This document shows, piece after piece, positions 21,735-34,122 of a DNA stretch of 57,114 nt. Origin of the DNA: Lichtheimia corymbifera B2541. Lineage: Eukaryota > Mucoromycota > Mucoromycetes > Mucorales > Lichtheimiaceae. Below the pieces are notes generated by a model. The model was not told the origin of the DNA. It was given only the letters and a program-made list of their open reading frames with translations, and did no database searches. Positions within the stretch are counted from its first letter, which is position 1, and every line of letters begins with the position of its first letter. The stretch lies in the NCBI GenBank assembly GCA_000697475.1, contig JNEU01000549.1:1-57114 (forward strand). The letters run 5' to 3'. A program made the translations under genes and the position numbers.

Positions 21735-22124
21735 TTGTTGCGTAAGTGAGTAGTAGGCGGGAATGGAAGATGCGACACGCGAGATACTTACCCGCTGCGG
21801 GCGTGCTTTGAATTTCTAGCTAATAATACAGGACGCGTGCAATGCATAACCCGATTTTGACAGCAGATGATCCCTTCATAATGAAATAAAAGTGTTACCA
21901 TCTCCTAGCTATTACGGAAATGGCAAAAGTAATGGGCATTTATGGTATTACGATTCTTGAATGAAATAGGTGTGGAAGGGAGAAGAGTTGTAACTATGTA
22001 CTTGATGGTGATATACTACAAGGTTGTTGTGGAGCAAATGATAGGGATGGTGGTGGTGGTGGTGTACAATATAAAATAGGGATGTGTGTGGGTGTAATCG
22101 AAAAAGTCGTCTTGGAATGCAGCG

Positions 22125-23923
22125 TTATGTTTGATCAGGTTGTTTGCGCTTCTATCGACGATGATCGAATCAATAACCATGTTTCATTGTAAATGGCAAA
22201 AAGAGCTATACTTACTTCTTCTGGAACGATATGAGATGAGGTATCGTCATCGCCAGAGATGGCACGGGTGAGCATGTCGAGACCTGAAGAATGATTTTCG
22301 GTTGTTGTAGAAGAGGATGATGTGTCTAATTCTTTTTCGATATACGTTGCCAATTGAGATTGGAAGCTGGTTAATCCTTCAAGCCACTATCATATGAATG
22401 AGTGAGTTCAGATGATATCCTGCCAATTTCATGCATGAACAACTCACATCTTTCATTTCCTCTTTTGTTGGTGATGGAGGCCGGGTAGAGGATGTCTCTT
22501 TTCGCTTGGATCTAGAGCGCATGCTAATGATGTGATAATAAGGTTAGTCACCAAGGTTACTTTAGAAAATAGACGTCCTAACATACTTTGCAATATGGCT
22601 GAAAAAATCGAGCTTGATGCTAGATGCTGGTAACCGGTAAACAACATCGCTGTATTTGATGATCGAGTCCTTTTCATGCTGAGTGTCGGTTAATGAAGAA
22701 GAAGATGCTTCTGCCGTGCTCCTTGTCGAACTTTTGTCATCATCGATAATCGTCACTACACCATTGTTGGGTGTATCTGATGAGGCGTCGACATATTTTG
22801 GAATGCGAGGCTGTCGTATCCTTGGCTACAAGGCCCGATGAGTATATATTGACGATGATTATCGATAAGATATACAATACCACAAGGTGATCTGCATGGT
22901 TGGGACACATCCATTTGCGAGTAGGATTTGGTAAAGATGTCATGGGAGGATCCAAGCAATCCATGTGCCAATAAAGCGGACAATAGTCGCAAGATACTAT
23001 TCGTTTGTTGCGCAACGCCGTTTTTCGACATCGAAAACAGCTGATGAAATTGTCGTCCTTGTCTTTAAGCTTGCGTTCATCGTTGGGATCGGTTCTATGT
23101 TAATGTTGATGAGAAATAACTCGCTTTGCATTAATAATAGTATACGTACCTGGTGGGTTTTGATGATTTGATAACTGATGTATCTACATATTGGCCATTC
23201 TTATCCATGGTCACTGATAATAAAAAGGTTAAGAAGAGCGTCTATGCAATCATTAAGAGAGAGTAAAGTTTACCTCCATCAAAGTGTCTGACAATTTCCA
23301 TTGGTGGCTCAAACATCTTTGGAATCCGGGTAGTCAAGTCATGATTCAGCTTTGCAAATAACGCAGAAATGGATGATTGCTGGGATTTGGACGATGGTTT
23401 TGCTGCTGGGCTAGTGTTTTTCCGCTGGTCAAAGAATACCTCATTGTTAACACTCCACGTGGTGTGCAACCTTGTTTGCGTCGAATACTTACTTGCTTGC
23501 GTTTGTATTCGCATTCGGTACAATACCAGTTTCCTGATAAGTTTTCAACCTCACTGACATCCATGGGTGGGTTTATGCAGGTGAAATGAAAGGCATTGGG
23601 GCAAGCATCGCAACATATAAAGCGTCCGCAGAATCCACAGGCTGAGCAGATATCACTATTCTGGAATAAAATTAGATCAATCGATGTTATGGATCGTGAG
23701 ATACTACCTTCAATGGTGGTTCACTATCGGATTCCTGGTGCTGCCTCTTTGGAGATGAACGCGGAGAGAGGTCGCTAAGTAAACCTATTAGTGTCCGCTC
23801 AAGAGACATGAAACCAACGCGTCGCACACAAACACACACATACGTTGTATCCTGTTTACGCTTCGACGAACCATCCGTTGGTTTTGGCGATGCTGAGTGT
23901 CTTGGGCGTAATGTGCGCTTCAT
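22125..23923 (-). CDS. Double-PHD-finger protein, Rco1/PHF12-like
   Basis: Rco1 and PHF12 are subunits of Rpd3S/Sin3S-type histone deacetylase complexes, which silence spurious transcription inside genes. Ten exons: 23923-23844, 23774-23708, 23660-23493, 23424-23274, 23213-23150, 23094-22881, 22825-22587, 22523-22448, 22386-22216 and 22151-22125, giving 418 aa. A basic N-terminus (MKRTLRPRHS) precedes PHD1, with CSACGFCGRFICCDACPNAF and NWYCTEC. PHD2 carries CFRCRKTALRNKRIVSCDYC then YWHMDCLDPPMTSLPNPTRK and WMCPNH, the closest match to PHF12/Rco1. The C-terminal part is acidic and Ser-rich and ends in a basic KRKQ. Nuclear location is inferred. The protein is shorter than yeast Rco1. Confidence 0.85.
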
Positions 23924-24888
23924 GCTAACGAGTATAAAAAAATAGCATTCGTAAAAAAATCCACAACAAGGATAATAGCTGCTACTTACTGTGATATATA
24001 GCAATCAATATAATTGAAGCCTCTCTCGTTCGATTTCAGAAGGTCGCTTGCTTTCAATACTTTTTCTTGGCTCGTCTATTTTGAAAAGATATGGAATATT
24101 AGTATGCATCCCTTGTAATTATCCCCTTCTATCTTCCATCCATATCCCCTCCAAAGTAACATAGACGCATTATCCAAAAGGCAATAAACGATCATAGCGC
24201 AGCCTCGCCAAGCCTTTGCAAAGACATAGCAACAGGTTTTGAAGCCCATTTCCAACATGGGTCACAATGGCACCCCTTTCCGCAATTGAGTGATCAGCCC
24301 GCTAACCATGGTTGACGTCCCTCCAGATCGTCCTTTGTTGCCTTTACCGATCGTATCCACCACCCTTCTTTACGCAACTCCAAATAATAGACAACTCACC
24401 CCAGCTTGCTAGCGTCGAGAACAATAGCCGTGTGGGCGGAACGTGCTTTAAAGAAAGAAAGAGAGAGAGAGAGGAAGGGAAGAAAGGCGAATGGACTTTG
24501 AAATCTGTTATAATTGGCTGGTTCCCTCCTCGTCTTTGAATCATGAGCTTTGCATCCCATTCACATCATGCCCATTGTTCAATGAAAAAGGCATATGTTC
24601 TTTGATAGATGTCATTGTTGATGTTCTAGAACACCCATCTTGAATGATCATTCATGGCTATTAACTCTTCAATGAGACAACTTTTGTTTGATGGAGATGA
24701 ACGTATATTTTAGGATGATCATTGTATATGTGCGTGTACGAGGGTGAAGGTTGTTTTTGAATAGTAAGAGAGTTGGTGTGTGGTAGAGGTGGGTGGGGAA
24801 GAGAGAGGTGTGTATGAAAAAGATTGTTACAAGAATTAAAATGTGTGTGTGCGTGTTTATGATCTATACAAGGTGCTGTTGTAATAAC
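23924..24888. other. Intergenic region
   Basis: Nearly 1 kb between the PHD gene start and the MON2 stop, both on the minus strand. It has simple AG-rich (near 24452) and GT-rich (near 24842) tracts and short frames only. Confidence 0.5.
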
Positions 24889-27800
24889 TTACAGCGATGT
24901 CAATCCAATCTCGGCACCGGCAACTTGTAGACAATCACGAATCAATGCTACAACCGTGGAGTCGTCGCAAGCAATCATTTGACACAATGTTGGGTACAAA
25001 TAGAACAAGTGACCACGAGGGCCTGACAAAAGCAGCTGTTTTGCTGAACCTAACCAATCGATGAGTACAACTCCTACATAATTTAGCGACTCCCTCCCTT
25101 ACCTTGCTCATCCTTATAACCCAAAATATCGAGTTGCAGCTTCAATTCAATCGATTGTCGTAAGAAAAACAGCATCTCTTCCTTGCGTACCCTATCATAT
25201 ATTAGCCATGTTAGCGGGAAATGGAGGAGATAGGAAACCATTGTCGGCAAGTGTAGAGCTTCTCACCCCATCAAGTACCTTGGGAACGGACAGCGACCCA
25301 GCAGTGGCTCATCGGCTGTGTAATTGCGTAGGATGGTCTCACACCGTTCCAATAACACTGGTATAGTAGCACGCCCAATTCGCTGCCTGACCTTGATATA
25401 ATCTATAGAGAGAGAGCACGTCATCAGCTGTGATTTTTCATTAGGACCAAAATTGCGACCTAGCAAGTACCTTGTTTCTCGGATGAACAAAGAGCAAAAA
25501 GCGTCTTGAGTGCTGCATAAGCAAATGATTCCTTCATGACAGGTACAATGGTGCCGGTGGTACCAACGATATCACTTGAGCGATCGCTTGCGTTTTTAGC
25601 GCCATTTTCTTCCTCAATTGCTAGTTCCTTTGTTGCAAGTTCTCCCTCGGTTTCTTGACGATGCGAATGACTTTCATCAACATAATATAACCTTGAACTT
25701 TCTCGTAGAATGTCGACAAGTCGCTCAATAATATCATCAGGGACACGAGGTTCTCCGATAAAGATCACAATATCGCTTTGTATCACGCTCAAAAGTGAAA
25801 TATCGAAATGCTCGTCAACGTCTAATTCTTCGATGGTCATGGTCGAAGGTGGAGTGCTATCATTATGTAAAACGTTAGTCGTATTTCAAACTGCAGTGTC
25901 AAAGACGACCATTTACCTTGGTGATAAAAGGCTTCCATGCAAAACGTCGACAAGTGTCCGCCATACGCCCACAAATCGCTCCAAGGGAACCTCTATAACG
26001 GTAACGCGCGCAAATCAGTACCACATAGCACACGATCCTCTTGCTGTTTTTCATTTACCTTCATCAAAGGCATGTAGCTTTTCGAGACCCATACGCATGA
26101 TATCAAGTAACCCCGTTGTTGCTAGCTTCCACAATGTAGTCTTATCTTCGCCATGCTTGTAAGAAGGTGGGCAATCATATTTGAGTTTCATCGGTAGACC
26201 AAATGCGCCAATAATACGTTCAAAGACACCTTCCGAGTACAATGAGAGATTGTCGACATGATCTTTGAATAAATCAATAGCCATTTTGCTGGATTTCTTG
26301 TTGAGTGCAATATACGTGACACTTGTATAGCGTCGTTGGCTAGGAGGCGTATTAGACTTTTCTTGCTGTGGACCCAAAAATGCGAGGGTCATATACTCTG
26401 ATAAATCACGGAGCACCAAGGGCGGTATGCCAGGCACGCTCTTGTCGAGATTCTGGATCACGTTCAATACAGCGTCTTGGAGTGGTGATAAATGATCGAT
26501 ATCAGGTCGGTATTGTGGGCTCGTCGAGTACACCAGGAGATTCTTTAACACAATCAACAGGTTTTCAACGTCGGGTAGCTCAAAGCGAGAGGAAATGACA
26601 TTATACAAATCGGTAAACATGGAAACAAACGATGTGAGCATATCTTGAGAAAAGTCGTCCGAGATAGTAGGTGCACTCGAAGAAGAAAGCGATAAGGTGA
26701 GTGAATGCAAATCAGAATCGAGCTGCTTGAGGCGTTCTTCCACTCGACGTTTTTCTTTGTCCTCTTCATCAATGATGCTTTCACCAATAGCCAGCCACGA
26801 TAACCAAGCTTTTTCCCATAGCTCAATCACCGTTTCTTGTGATTCACAATCCGGTTGTTGTCCAACGATATTACGGAAGCTCTTGACACTGGCAAGCGAG
26901 ACTTCTTGGCTGGAACGTAGACACGAGTCTTCCAGGTGGGCAAGTAAGAGAGACCATGCACGATCAAATCGAGGTAACGTATAAAGCTTTCCAAGGAAAT
27001 CACGGAAGATCCCTGAAATGCCATTCAATACCAGCACCTTCGTTTCATCCCATTGCTTATCAGCTGTATCTCGAGAATGATGTAACAAGAACCCGGATGC
27101 ATCTCGATCAGCAGAAGGCGAGAGTGAAGGAGATCGAGTGGATTGCGCTTGCATCATCTTGATGGCACGAATAGACGACATTTTGGTAGCATCCAGTAAC
27201 GGAAATAAAACTTCCCAAATGCATGCACTCCATAAATTGGCACTGAGAACATTGCCGTTTAACATGATCGTCCGGAAAAGCGTCTGATTGGCACCATGGC
27301 GTACTTCAGGGCGTGGATCGGTACAAATGTGTGATAGTTGCAAAAGTAAAAGCATCCACAGAATACTCAATACTGCCGGTGTTTCTTCTCCATCGAGCGT
27401 TTGATCAATGCTGAGCGATTCTTTGCTGATGATTTGGTTGCTAGGCTCCTCCTTCTGCTGCCCTGATTTGACTAGGTCCAATCGCTTTGTCTGGATGAAG
27501 TCTGATAAATTCCAAAGCAAACCAACAGCTGTCAAACTTATGTTGATATCTTCGTTTTGCATTCCAAAAGCACCCAGTGTAGCAATACATTGTCGTAAGC
27601 AATCAGGTGACAAGAGCGCGAGAAAATCTGTACAAATCAATTGGAGACTGGCAAAGGCAACCTTAATCAATCCACCTGCTGCTTTGGTGACACTCGTGTT
27701 GTTATTTGTACGTAAAGAAGATGTTGTTGTATCAATGCTGGATCTCCCTTCCGCTTTACTCTCTTCCTCGATATGCGACTCGGTATCATCATCGTTGTTT

Positions 27801-30800
27801 TCCTGATTCGTTGTTGCGGTGCTGGATGTCACAGTGGTTACATGCTTGACCATCTCAAATATAAGGCTCCATCCGCATGTAAATGATTGACCCGAGGTTT
27901 GCAAAAGCTTGTTGAGCGTTTCCAATCCCATACGTTGTACCTCTGGAAATGCTTTGTGAGTGGTGTAGCTCTTTTCTGAATCGTTATCTTTGGGTGGGGT
28001 ATAGTTGATGCATTGATTCAACGCCTTTAGTAGTCGTGTTTGGAGATTCTCATCAGGCTCCTTTTCTTCTGAAAGACTGCATTCCATGGCAGTGGTGATG
28101 ATATCCGCAATCGATTCGCAACACTGTGTACGGATGCTATCAGGAGTACCAGCATAGTTGGCTGTGGCGATCAAATGTGTCGTTATCAAATCCCAAGCAC
28201 CGCAATCCTTGTCAGCACTGATTAAACGACCCATGTCAAGAATAGCAATATATCGCAACTTTTCCATTGCAAAGGATGTCTTGTTGAATATTTTCTAATA
28301 GCCCTCGGTTAGTAAGCCACGTTTGTTATCCGTGAAGCCATTTGACTTACTGCTCGTGCTGATTTATTGCTGGTTGAGGCTTCTTCTTCTCCAATAGGTA
28401 GACCACTTGCTTCAGCGCTTAATCGACATAGGGCAGTAGCGAAAGCGATAAAAGCAACATCATCAAGGAACTTTGCATTTTCAAATAATCGTGTCAATGA
28501 TCCATGAATAATTCCAACATGATCAGCGTCCATAAGTTGATTTGTTGCACCTGAGCCTGTATCGAGAGAGAGAGAGAGATGATAAGTTATCTAATTCGCA
28601 CAACTAAAGAATGAAAACTTGCTTACCGGAACTTTGTTGGCTTGTCAATGTGTTGATTGAAGTGGATGATTGTGCTGTGCCAGACAATGTTCGCCGTATG
28701 GGTGGGACACCAATTGTTGAAGCTGATCCACTTCCAGAACCTTTAGGGCTTGGTCGGTTGAAGAGCAAAAAGTTGGCTTGTTGCAAAGTCTCTAGCACCA
28801 AGTACCAGGATGGTCCAAGTACTCCTCCGAGAAACATGGTGATGTTCAAAAGCACACGCAGGCTGTACAAGTTCTTGTCGCTCAAAACGATATTGCTCAA
28901 TACTTGTTGCTGTTGCGCTGGTAAATCGGAATAAGATACAGCGATCGTGGATGTCGATACTGTTGCAATGCTGGTAGTACTGCCCGTATTCTTGTTGGAA
29001 AGTAGACCTGATGAAAGTACTGGATTGGCTGGAATGGCATTCTTACAAAGGTTGGTGAGAAATGCATCTCGTGGAACAACAAGACCAAGAACACCGCACA
29101 CATTGGTAAAGTTCTGATATGATCGCATCGTGCTTTGGAATAGCTCCTCATCCAAATTGGCTGACAAGTAAAACGACATCGCTGCTAAGAGACCAGGCCA
29201 AGCAACATTTGACATTTCAGTAACCACTTCCAGATCCTTTTTGCCTGCCGTTGACTCGGTTGACTCTGATGTTGCTGCTTGCTGTTGCTGATGATCTTCT
29301 GTATTTGGTGATTCGTTTGTAGTCGATCGAGTAGATGTACTTAATGTGCGTGTGCTGCCGGCTGCAAATCGTGGAAGTACTAAACCGGCTAATCCATCCG
29401 CAATAGCATTCAGACATACTACTGCCAGGTAAAATATATATGTCTCGGGTATGGCAGGTGGTTCAGCCTTATCCAACTGGTCAATACTTTATAAATCATT
29501 GTGAGTTTTTTGTATTGATTCATATCTCAAAACCCGCTCATGTCACTCACCATTGTATCCGCATGGTTGATCCTGCTGTACTTAAATTAGGGCTTGTTTG
29601 TTCACCACCTGAAAAGGAAGCCGTTCCTGCATGATGCGCTGTATAGTTCCCTGATCCTGAGCCATGATCCATGCTATCTCTTCCACCTTGTGTTGCTCCA
29701 ATCAATTGTGGTTTCTCGGTGGCAAGTCGACCAAATCCAGTAATCATATCACGGAATACGTCGGTGGAGCTATCTTGGCAATCATACCATTGATATAACG
29801 ATCGAAGTAGTGATGGATCACCGCATACACCGCGAAAGATTTCCATAGCAAGAACACGTTGCCAGAGAGGGCTTTCAGGTTCCAATATCTTGACAAACAT
29901 GGATAGGAATATCTCACATTCCATAATCTATGACATTCCGGTCAATGAAATCCATATATCGCATCCATCATGTCCCTTTGCTTTTACCAAAATTTCACTG
30001 AATTGCTTGATGAGAATATATACAACACGAGTGAGTCGCATGGTCTGTGGAAACTCGTGTTTTTCGGAGAAATTCTTTATAATCAACGGGCAAACACGTT
30101 CTCGTAACAATGAACTGAGCTCCTTGTGCTTGAAACAATGGCGTGAGCATGCTTCATCCTATTCCATCCTCACTCATCCTTGACAACTTACTGTTCGGAA
30201 AAGCATATAATGATTGGTCAATACACTTTCAATCAGCTCCAATCCAAAGGTCTTTGATAATTGTGTCAATCGTAAGAACTCGGGCGACTCGCTGTTGGTC
30301 AATAAGCATAGATCTTGAAAGAGATAATAGGCATCTTTGGCGCATGGACGCAAAGAGATGGTATCACCCGAGCTCAACTGGATGTCTAATAGACCCTACA
30401 TCAACCTCCTTGTAGCCTTCTTCAAATCCCTATCTTACCATGTGTAACTTCATCCTCTTCGGGTTCCTGATCATCTTCTTTGGCGACTTTATCAAAGACG
30501 AAAATGACGAGTTGACGGAGTGTTGCAGCAGCCGTATTATTGACAACAACGATCTTGGAATCTTGTAACCGAAAACAAATCAAAAGAGCCTTTTTTTGAT
30601 CCCAAGTTAGTATTTGATCCAACCCATCCGGTTCTCCTTCATCGTATACCTCTGCTAGTATATCATCATGGACACTGCGATAATTGGTCAAAAGAGGCAA
30701 CACCGTTTGCAAGATCTTGAGTTGTATTTCCACACCATGGACACTGATATCAGTCAATTTGCGTAGAATGGTCCTCACTGATGTCTATACACAATGATGA

Positions 30801-31267
30801 TGATTAGCCATCTACACTTATTCCACACTAATACCCAAACCTACCTCTGGGATGGCATGAAAGGATATAAGTTTTTGAATGCATCCAATGGCTATCGTGA
30901 CCAGTTTGACCTGCTTTGTCTCGCATGCCAGTACAAAGGGACGTAATGCATCCTCGGACTTTGACAACTCTATCATAAAACGCGCGCGCATTAAGCACAT
31001 GTTGGCACACACACGCACACACACACATATCCAGATCCCTTTTTTCACTTACCATTTGCAATGTTATAACCTGGTCGTTCCTTGAAGCTTCTTAATATGG
31101 CAGAGAGCCGTTCCGCAGCCTTAATATCATCATGTGAGTGATTGGTCCACGTTGTATAGGTTTATGTGTCGACAACGCCTTACTTCTTTTATCTCTGGAT
31201 GCTTTCGACGTGCTTCACTGGATAATGTCAATAGCTCCGTTTGGAGGAATGCTGTCAAGCCGCTCAT
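24889..31267 (-). CDS. MON2-like Golgi/endosome trafficking protein
   Basis: Large scaffold related to BIG/Sec7 proteins but without a Sec7 catalytic domain. It works with Dop1 and Neo1 at the late Golgi and endosomes. The start is ATG at 31267 ([20 protein letters not shown]) and the stop TAA at 24889. About fifteen exons encode roughly 1,800 aa. The main blocks are near 31267-31184, 31119-31053, 30970-30845, 30780-30440, 30390-30190, 30130-29988, 29927-29550, 29480-28627, 28555-28350, 28290-26060, 25990-25919, 25855-25470, 25400-25275, 25190-25105 and 25049-24889. Family motifs include [53 protein letters not shown] and [12 protein letters not shown]. Ser/Thr-rich insertions interrupt the helical repeats. 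One intron (29987-29928) is 60 nt and ends in an in-frame TAG. Exact inner boundaries are approximate. Confidence 0.9.
28563..28580. repeat. AG dinucleotide repeat in a MON2 intron
   Basis: A short run of AG dinucleotides lying in an intron of the MON2-like gene. Confidence 0.6.
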
Positions 31268-31843
31268 TCTTTACGGGTCGAGCAATGTTGGAGAATGCCG
31301 TGATGATGTGTTGAATAGACGAGCGAGTGTGTTGGGTGGTGTGTGTGTGTGTGTGTGTGTGTGTCGAAATAAAAAGACGAAAAAGGGGCTCACGTCGTTG
31401 GTCAGTCGAGAGTCTGAATGAACCACCAATCCCCAGCCTATAAATGATGCCAATGGAGAGAAAAGAGTGGCTGCACAAACACGAGATGACAAGAAAGAAA
31501 GGTGGACTCGAAAGAGCAGTGGAGAAGGAAAGGGCCAAGGTCCAACAAAGCGGCGACACATTGTCGTCATTGGAATGTCCGACTTAAGCACATGGCGGCT
31601 TTTGTAGCCTCTTATGCATAACATCCACCCTTTAATTTATACATGTTGCCATATTAATCAGTCATTCTCGAAACGCGTTATGTACATTCAAGGAGTGACC
31701 TCTTAGAATATGCGTGTTCCTTTGACGACATTGGTCCCACAGATTTATATGGGTCATGCTGATACTATACTATACATTTATTGTTGATGAGGAGGATATA
31801 TAATTACATTGACAATGGGGAGGGGTATTGTATACATCTTCTT
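31268..31843. other. Intergenic region with a microsatellite
   Basis: About 0.6 kb upstream of MON2 and downstream of the second membrane-protein paralog. A GT microsatellite (about 13 repeats) lies near 31335-31364. No gene is supported. Confidence 0.6.
31335..31364. repeat. GT dinucleotide microsatellite
   Basis: An almost perfect run of GT repeats 70-100 bases upstream of the MON2 start codon, likely within its promoter or 5' leader. A length polymorphism here could alter expression, but that is inference. Confidence 0.8.
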
Positions 31844-33679
31844 TTAATTGTCGTCAGCGACATTACTAAGACGAAAAGCTCCAAGAACACCAAGCATGAA
31901 CCATGCAGTACTTTGATAGACCCATTTCCCTGTGTATTCTCCTACCAGCCATTGGACAAAGTAGATAGCTTCCAATAAATAAAGGTAAATCCAATCGATG
32001 GTGATTTCCAGCTCCACGAGGATAATGAGCACAATGACAAGGGCAAGATTGATGATTGTATGTGGGTGAAAAATGATACGCATCCAAGCTTCAAAGTCAG
32101 ATTTGCTGTTGTTGCGTTGTAGTTTGACTGACATGGCAAGGACGACCCAAGGGACACCAATCACACAGCTAAGAATAGCAACCAAATGGCCAAATTCTTC
32201 GATGGGTTCGATGGATGGGTGGCCTATCAATGGCCATAAAATAATTGAACCAATGGATGAAATAATGGACCAAAAGACAAACAAGAAAAGGCCAGTTCGC
32301 CATCGTGGATCAGGTTTGATACACACCATCCAATCGTCACGTGCTGTTCCTGAATGCATCAACGACACCTGTAACACTGACCACCGCATACTTGTTCCCA
32401 TACGCATACAACTTTCGCGGTAAGGAGCGGTCATTCGACGCGCCGTGTACATGCTCAATACTGGGCCAAGATTACTGAGAGCCTCAATACCAATGGATAG
32501 CGCGGTATCGAGTAAGATGGCAAGTCGAAACACGTGATTGGGCTCATTGATTCGATCCACGATACGTCCCGATGCTGTACTTTCAACGACAAGGCGACTT
32601 GAGTAACCACCTGCATTTTGGGATTGGATCTCGGTCAAGTCACGAATGATTTCATGGGCCAAGTTGATATTGTATCCCATAAAAACGAGGGCATCGTCGT
32701 TGTAAATACGTTGACTCATGGCACTGGCGCGTTTGATCCCAAAGTAAACAATGAAGCAAGTAGGAATGTCGGCAATAGTATAATTCTCTTCGATAAGACC
32801 CTTGCGTGCTGTAAATGTCTCCAAGCGCAAACGCTCCAACATGGCGGGCAAACGAGAATGGATTCGATCCATGACTTCATTAACATACACGTCGCCTTGT
32901 TGCTTTGGATCGGGATAATGCATCAAATCCTGTATTCTTCCAATGATACGCTGATCCCACTCGTTGGTGTCTTTGCATTCATTCACTTGCTTGCACATAT
33001 CATTGATGATTAATTTGCACCATTCCACAGCATCTTTGTTATTCATGGGTGAAAGTCGTTTGGATAACTTGTCGGATAAGAATTCGGTCGCTCGTTTGTC
33101 AATAGGCAAGGATGGAATACACTCGGGTTTATGCACCACTTTGTAGAGGGTGCCACGATCCTCATAATCCACATAGTCGGTCACCAAGGAATAGAACATG
33201 TTGGGTCGTATTTGGGGTGGATCGATGCCGGTGGGGATCTCATTGAGGAATTGAACAGGCTCCAGTAATATGGGTTGTGCAGATGCTAGCGCTGAAGCGA
33301 CATTCTTGGTATGCTTTTCCTTTTCTTTGCTGTGTGCAGCAGCCACTGTAATTGGATCAACCACCATCGGACACCCTACTTTGCACTCAGGACATCTTTT
33401 TGGCGCCTTGCCATCAATCAATAGATAGCTAAACTTCATCCTTCGCGTTGCAAACGACTTTAACATCATCCGCGCCCAATGGGTATCAAGGCCGATAAAC
33501 ACATTGTCACCGGAAACGCCATTCTTCACTTGATGACTGGTCACTCCAAGTAAAGTGTCGCTGACTGGAAGTTCACCAGGAACACCTTCACGTGCACCAC
33601 ACTTTAGAGCTGCTGCTGCTCCAAGAACAAGACTGAGGGTCCAATTCGAGAGATTCGTAGCATTTGTAATCGCTTGCAT
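31844..33679 (-). CDS. Intronless multi-pass membrane protein, paralog 2, 611 aa
   Basis: Paralog of the gene at 10490-12505, also one uninterrupted exon. The start at 33679 (MQAITNATNLSNWTLSLVLG) matches the paralog. Shared landmarks in order are: GELPVSDTLL; DTHWARMMLKSFATRRMKFS; a Cys motif (CPECKVGCPMVVDP) shorter than in paralog 1; KRATEFLSDKLSKRL; MDRIHSRLPAMLERLRLETF; ALVFMGYN; SSRLVVEST; a first hydrophobic segment after HVFRLAILLDTA; RESCMRMGTSMRWSVLQVS; GTARDDWMVCIKP; then four more hydrophobic segments. The low-complexity spacer of paralog 1 is absent. The C-terminus ends AFRLSNVADDN. I do not recognise the family. The conserved MRMGTxMRWSVxQVSxMHSG block would make a good probe for homologs. 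Confidence 0.88.
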   Translation of the reverse strand: MQAITNATNLSNWTLSLVLGAAAALKCGAREGVPGELPVSDTLLGVTSHQVKNGVSGDNVFIGLDTHWARMMLKSFATRRMKFSYLLIDGKAPKRCPECKVGCPMVVDPITVAAAHSKEKEKHTKNVASALASAQPILLEPVQFLNEIPTGIDPPQIRPNMFYSLVTDYVDYEDRGTLYKVVHKPECIPSLPIDKRATEFLSDKLSKRLSPMNNKDAVEWCKLIINDMCKQVNECKDTNEWDQRIIGRIQDLMHYPDPKQQGDVYVNEVMDRIHSRLPAMLERLRLETFTARKGLIEENYTIADIPTCFIVYFGIKRASAMSQRIYNDDALVFMGYNINLAHEIIRDLTEIQSQNAGGYSSRLVVESTASGRIVDRINEPNHVFRLAILLDTALSIGIEALSNLGPVLSMYTARRMTAPYRESCMRMGTSMRWSVLQVSLMHSGTARDDWMVCIKPDPRWRTGLFLFVFWSIISSIGSIILWPLIGHPSIEPIEEFGHLVAILSCVIGVPWVVLAMSVKLQRNNSKSDFEAWMRIIFHPHTIINLALVIVLIILVELEITIDWIYLYLLEAIYFVQWLVGEYTGKWVYQSTAWFMLGVLGAFRLSNVADDN

Positions 33680-34122
33680 TGTCAATAAAAAAATGAAGGC
33701 TCCCGTGTTTTCCACACCAAGCCGTTTTCTTGCTGATCATCATCTGGTGTGCATGTGTGTTACCATAGGCTGAGTAAAATAGACGTTTCACACGCATTAC
33801 CTTGCTCGGAAGCTCGGTCCTGCCTGTCTGTTTTTTCATCAAATGTGGAAATAGAACAAGAATGTGGCGCTGTCAGATGATGTTGTAAGAGATGGATTCA
33901 CTCAATTCACGTGATCTACATCTAACAATGAAGGCCCTTTTGGCGTTGATGATGATGATGGTAATACAAAAAAAAGAAAGATCCAAGGAGGGGTTCATTA
34001 TGTGTCTTCTCTATGATGGAATGACCTATTGATTGTATCATTCACCCCTGTTGTTAAGATGATGAATCGGGAATTTTGCATCTTTAACTATTATCCTCTT
34101 TTGCTCTCCTTTTCAATACATT
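33680..34122. other. Divergent promoter region
   Basis: Lies between the minus-strand membrane gene and the plus-strand sulfite oxidase gene. Simple GAT repeats lie near 33945-33961. No gene is seen. Confidence 0.5.
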
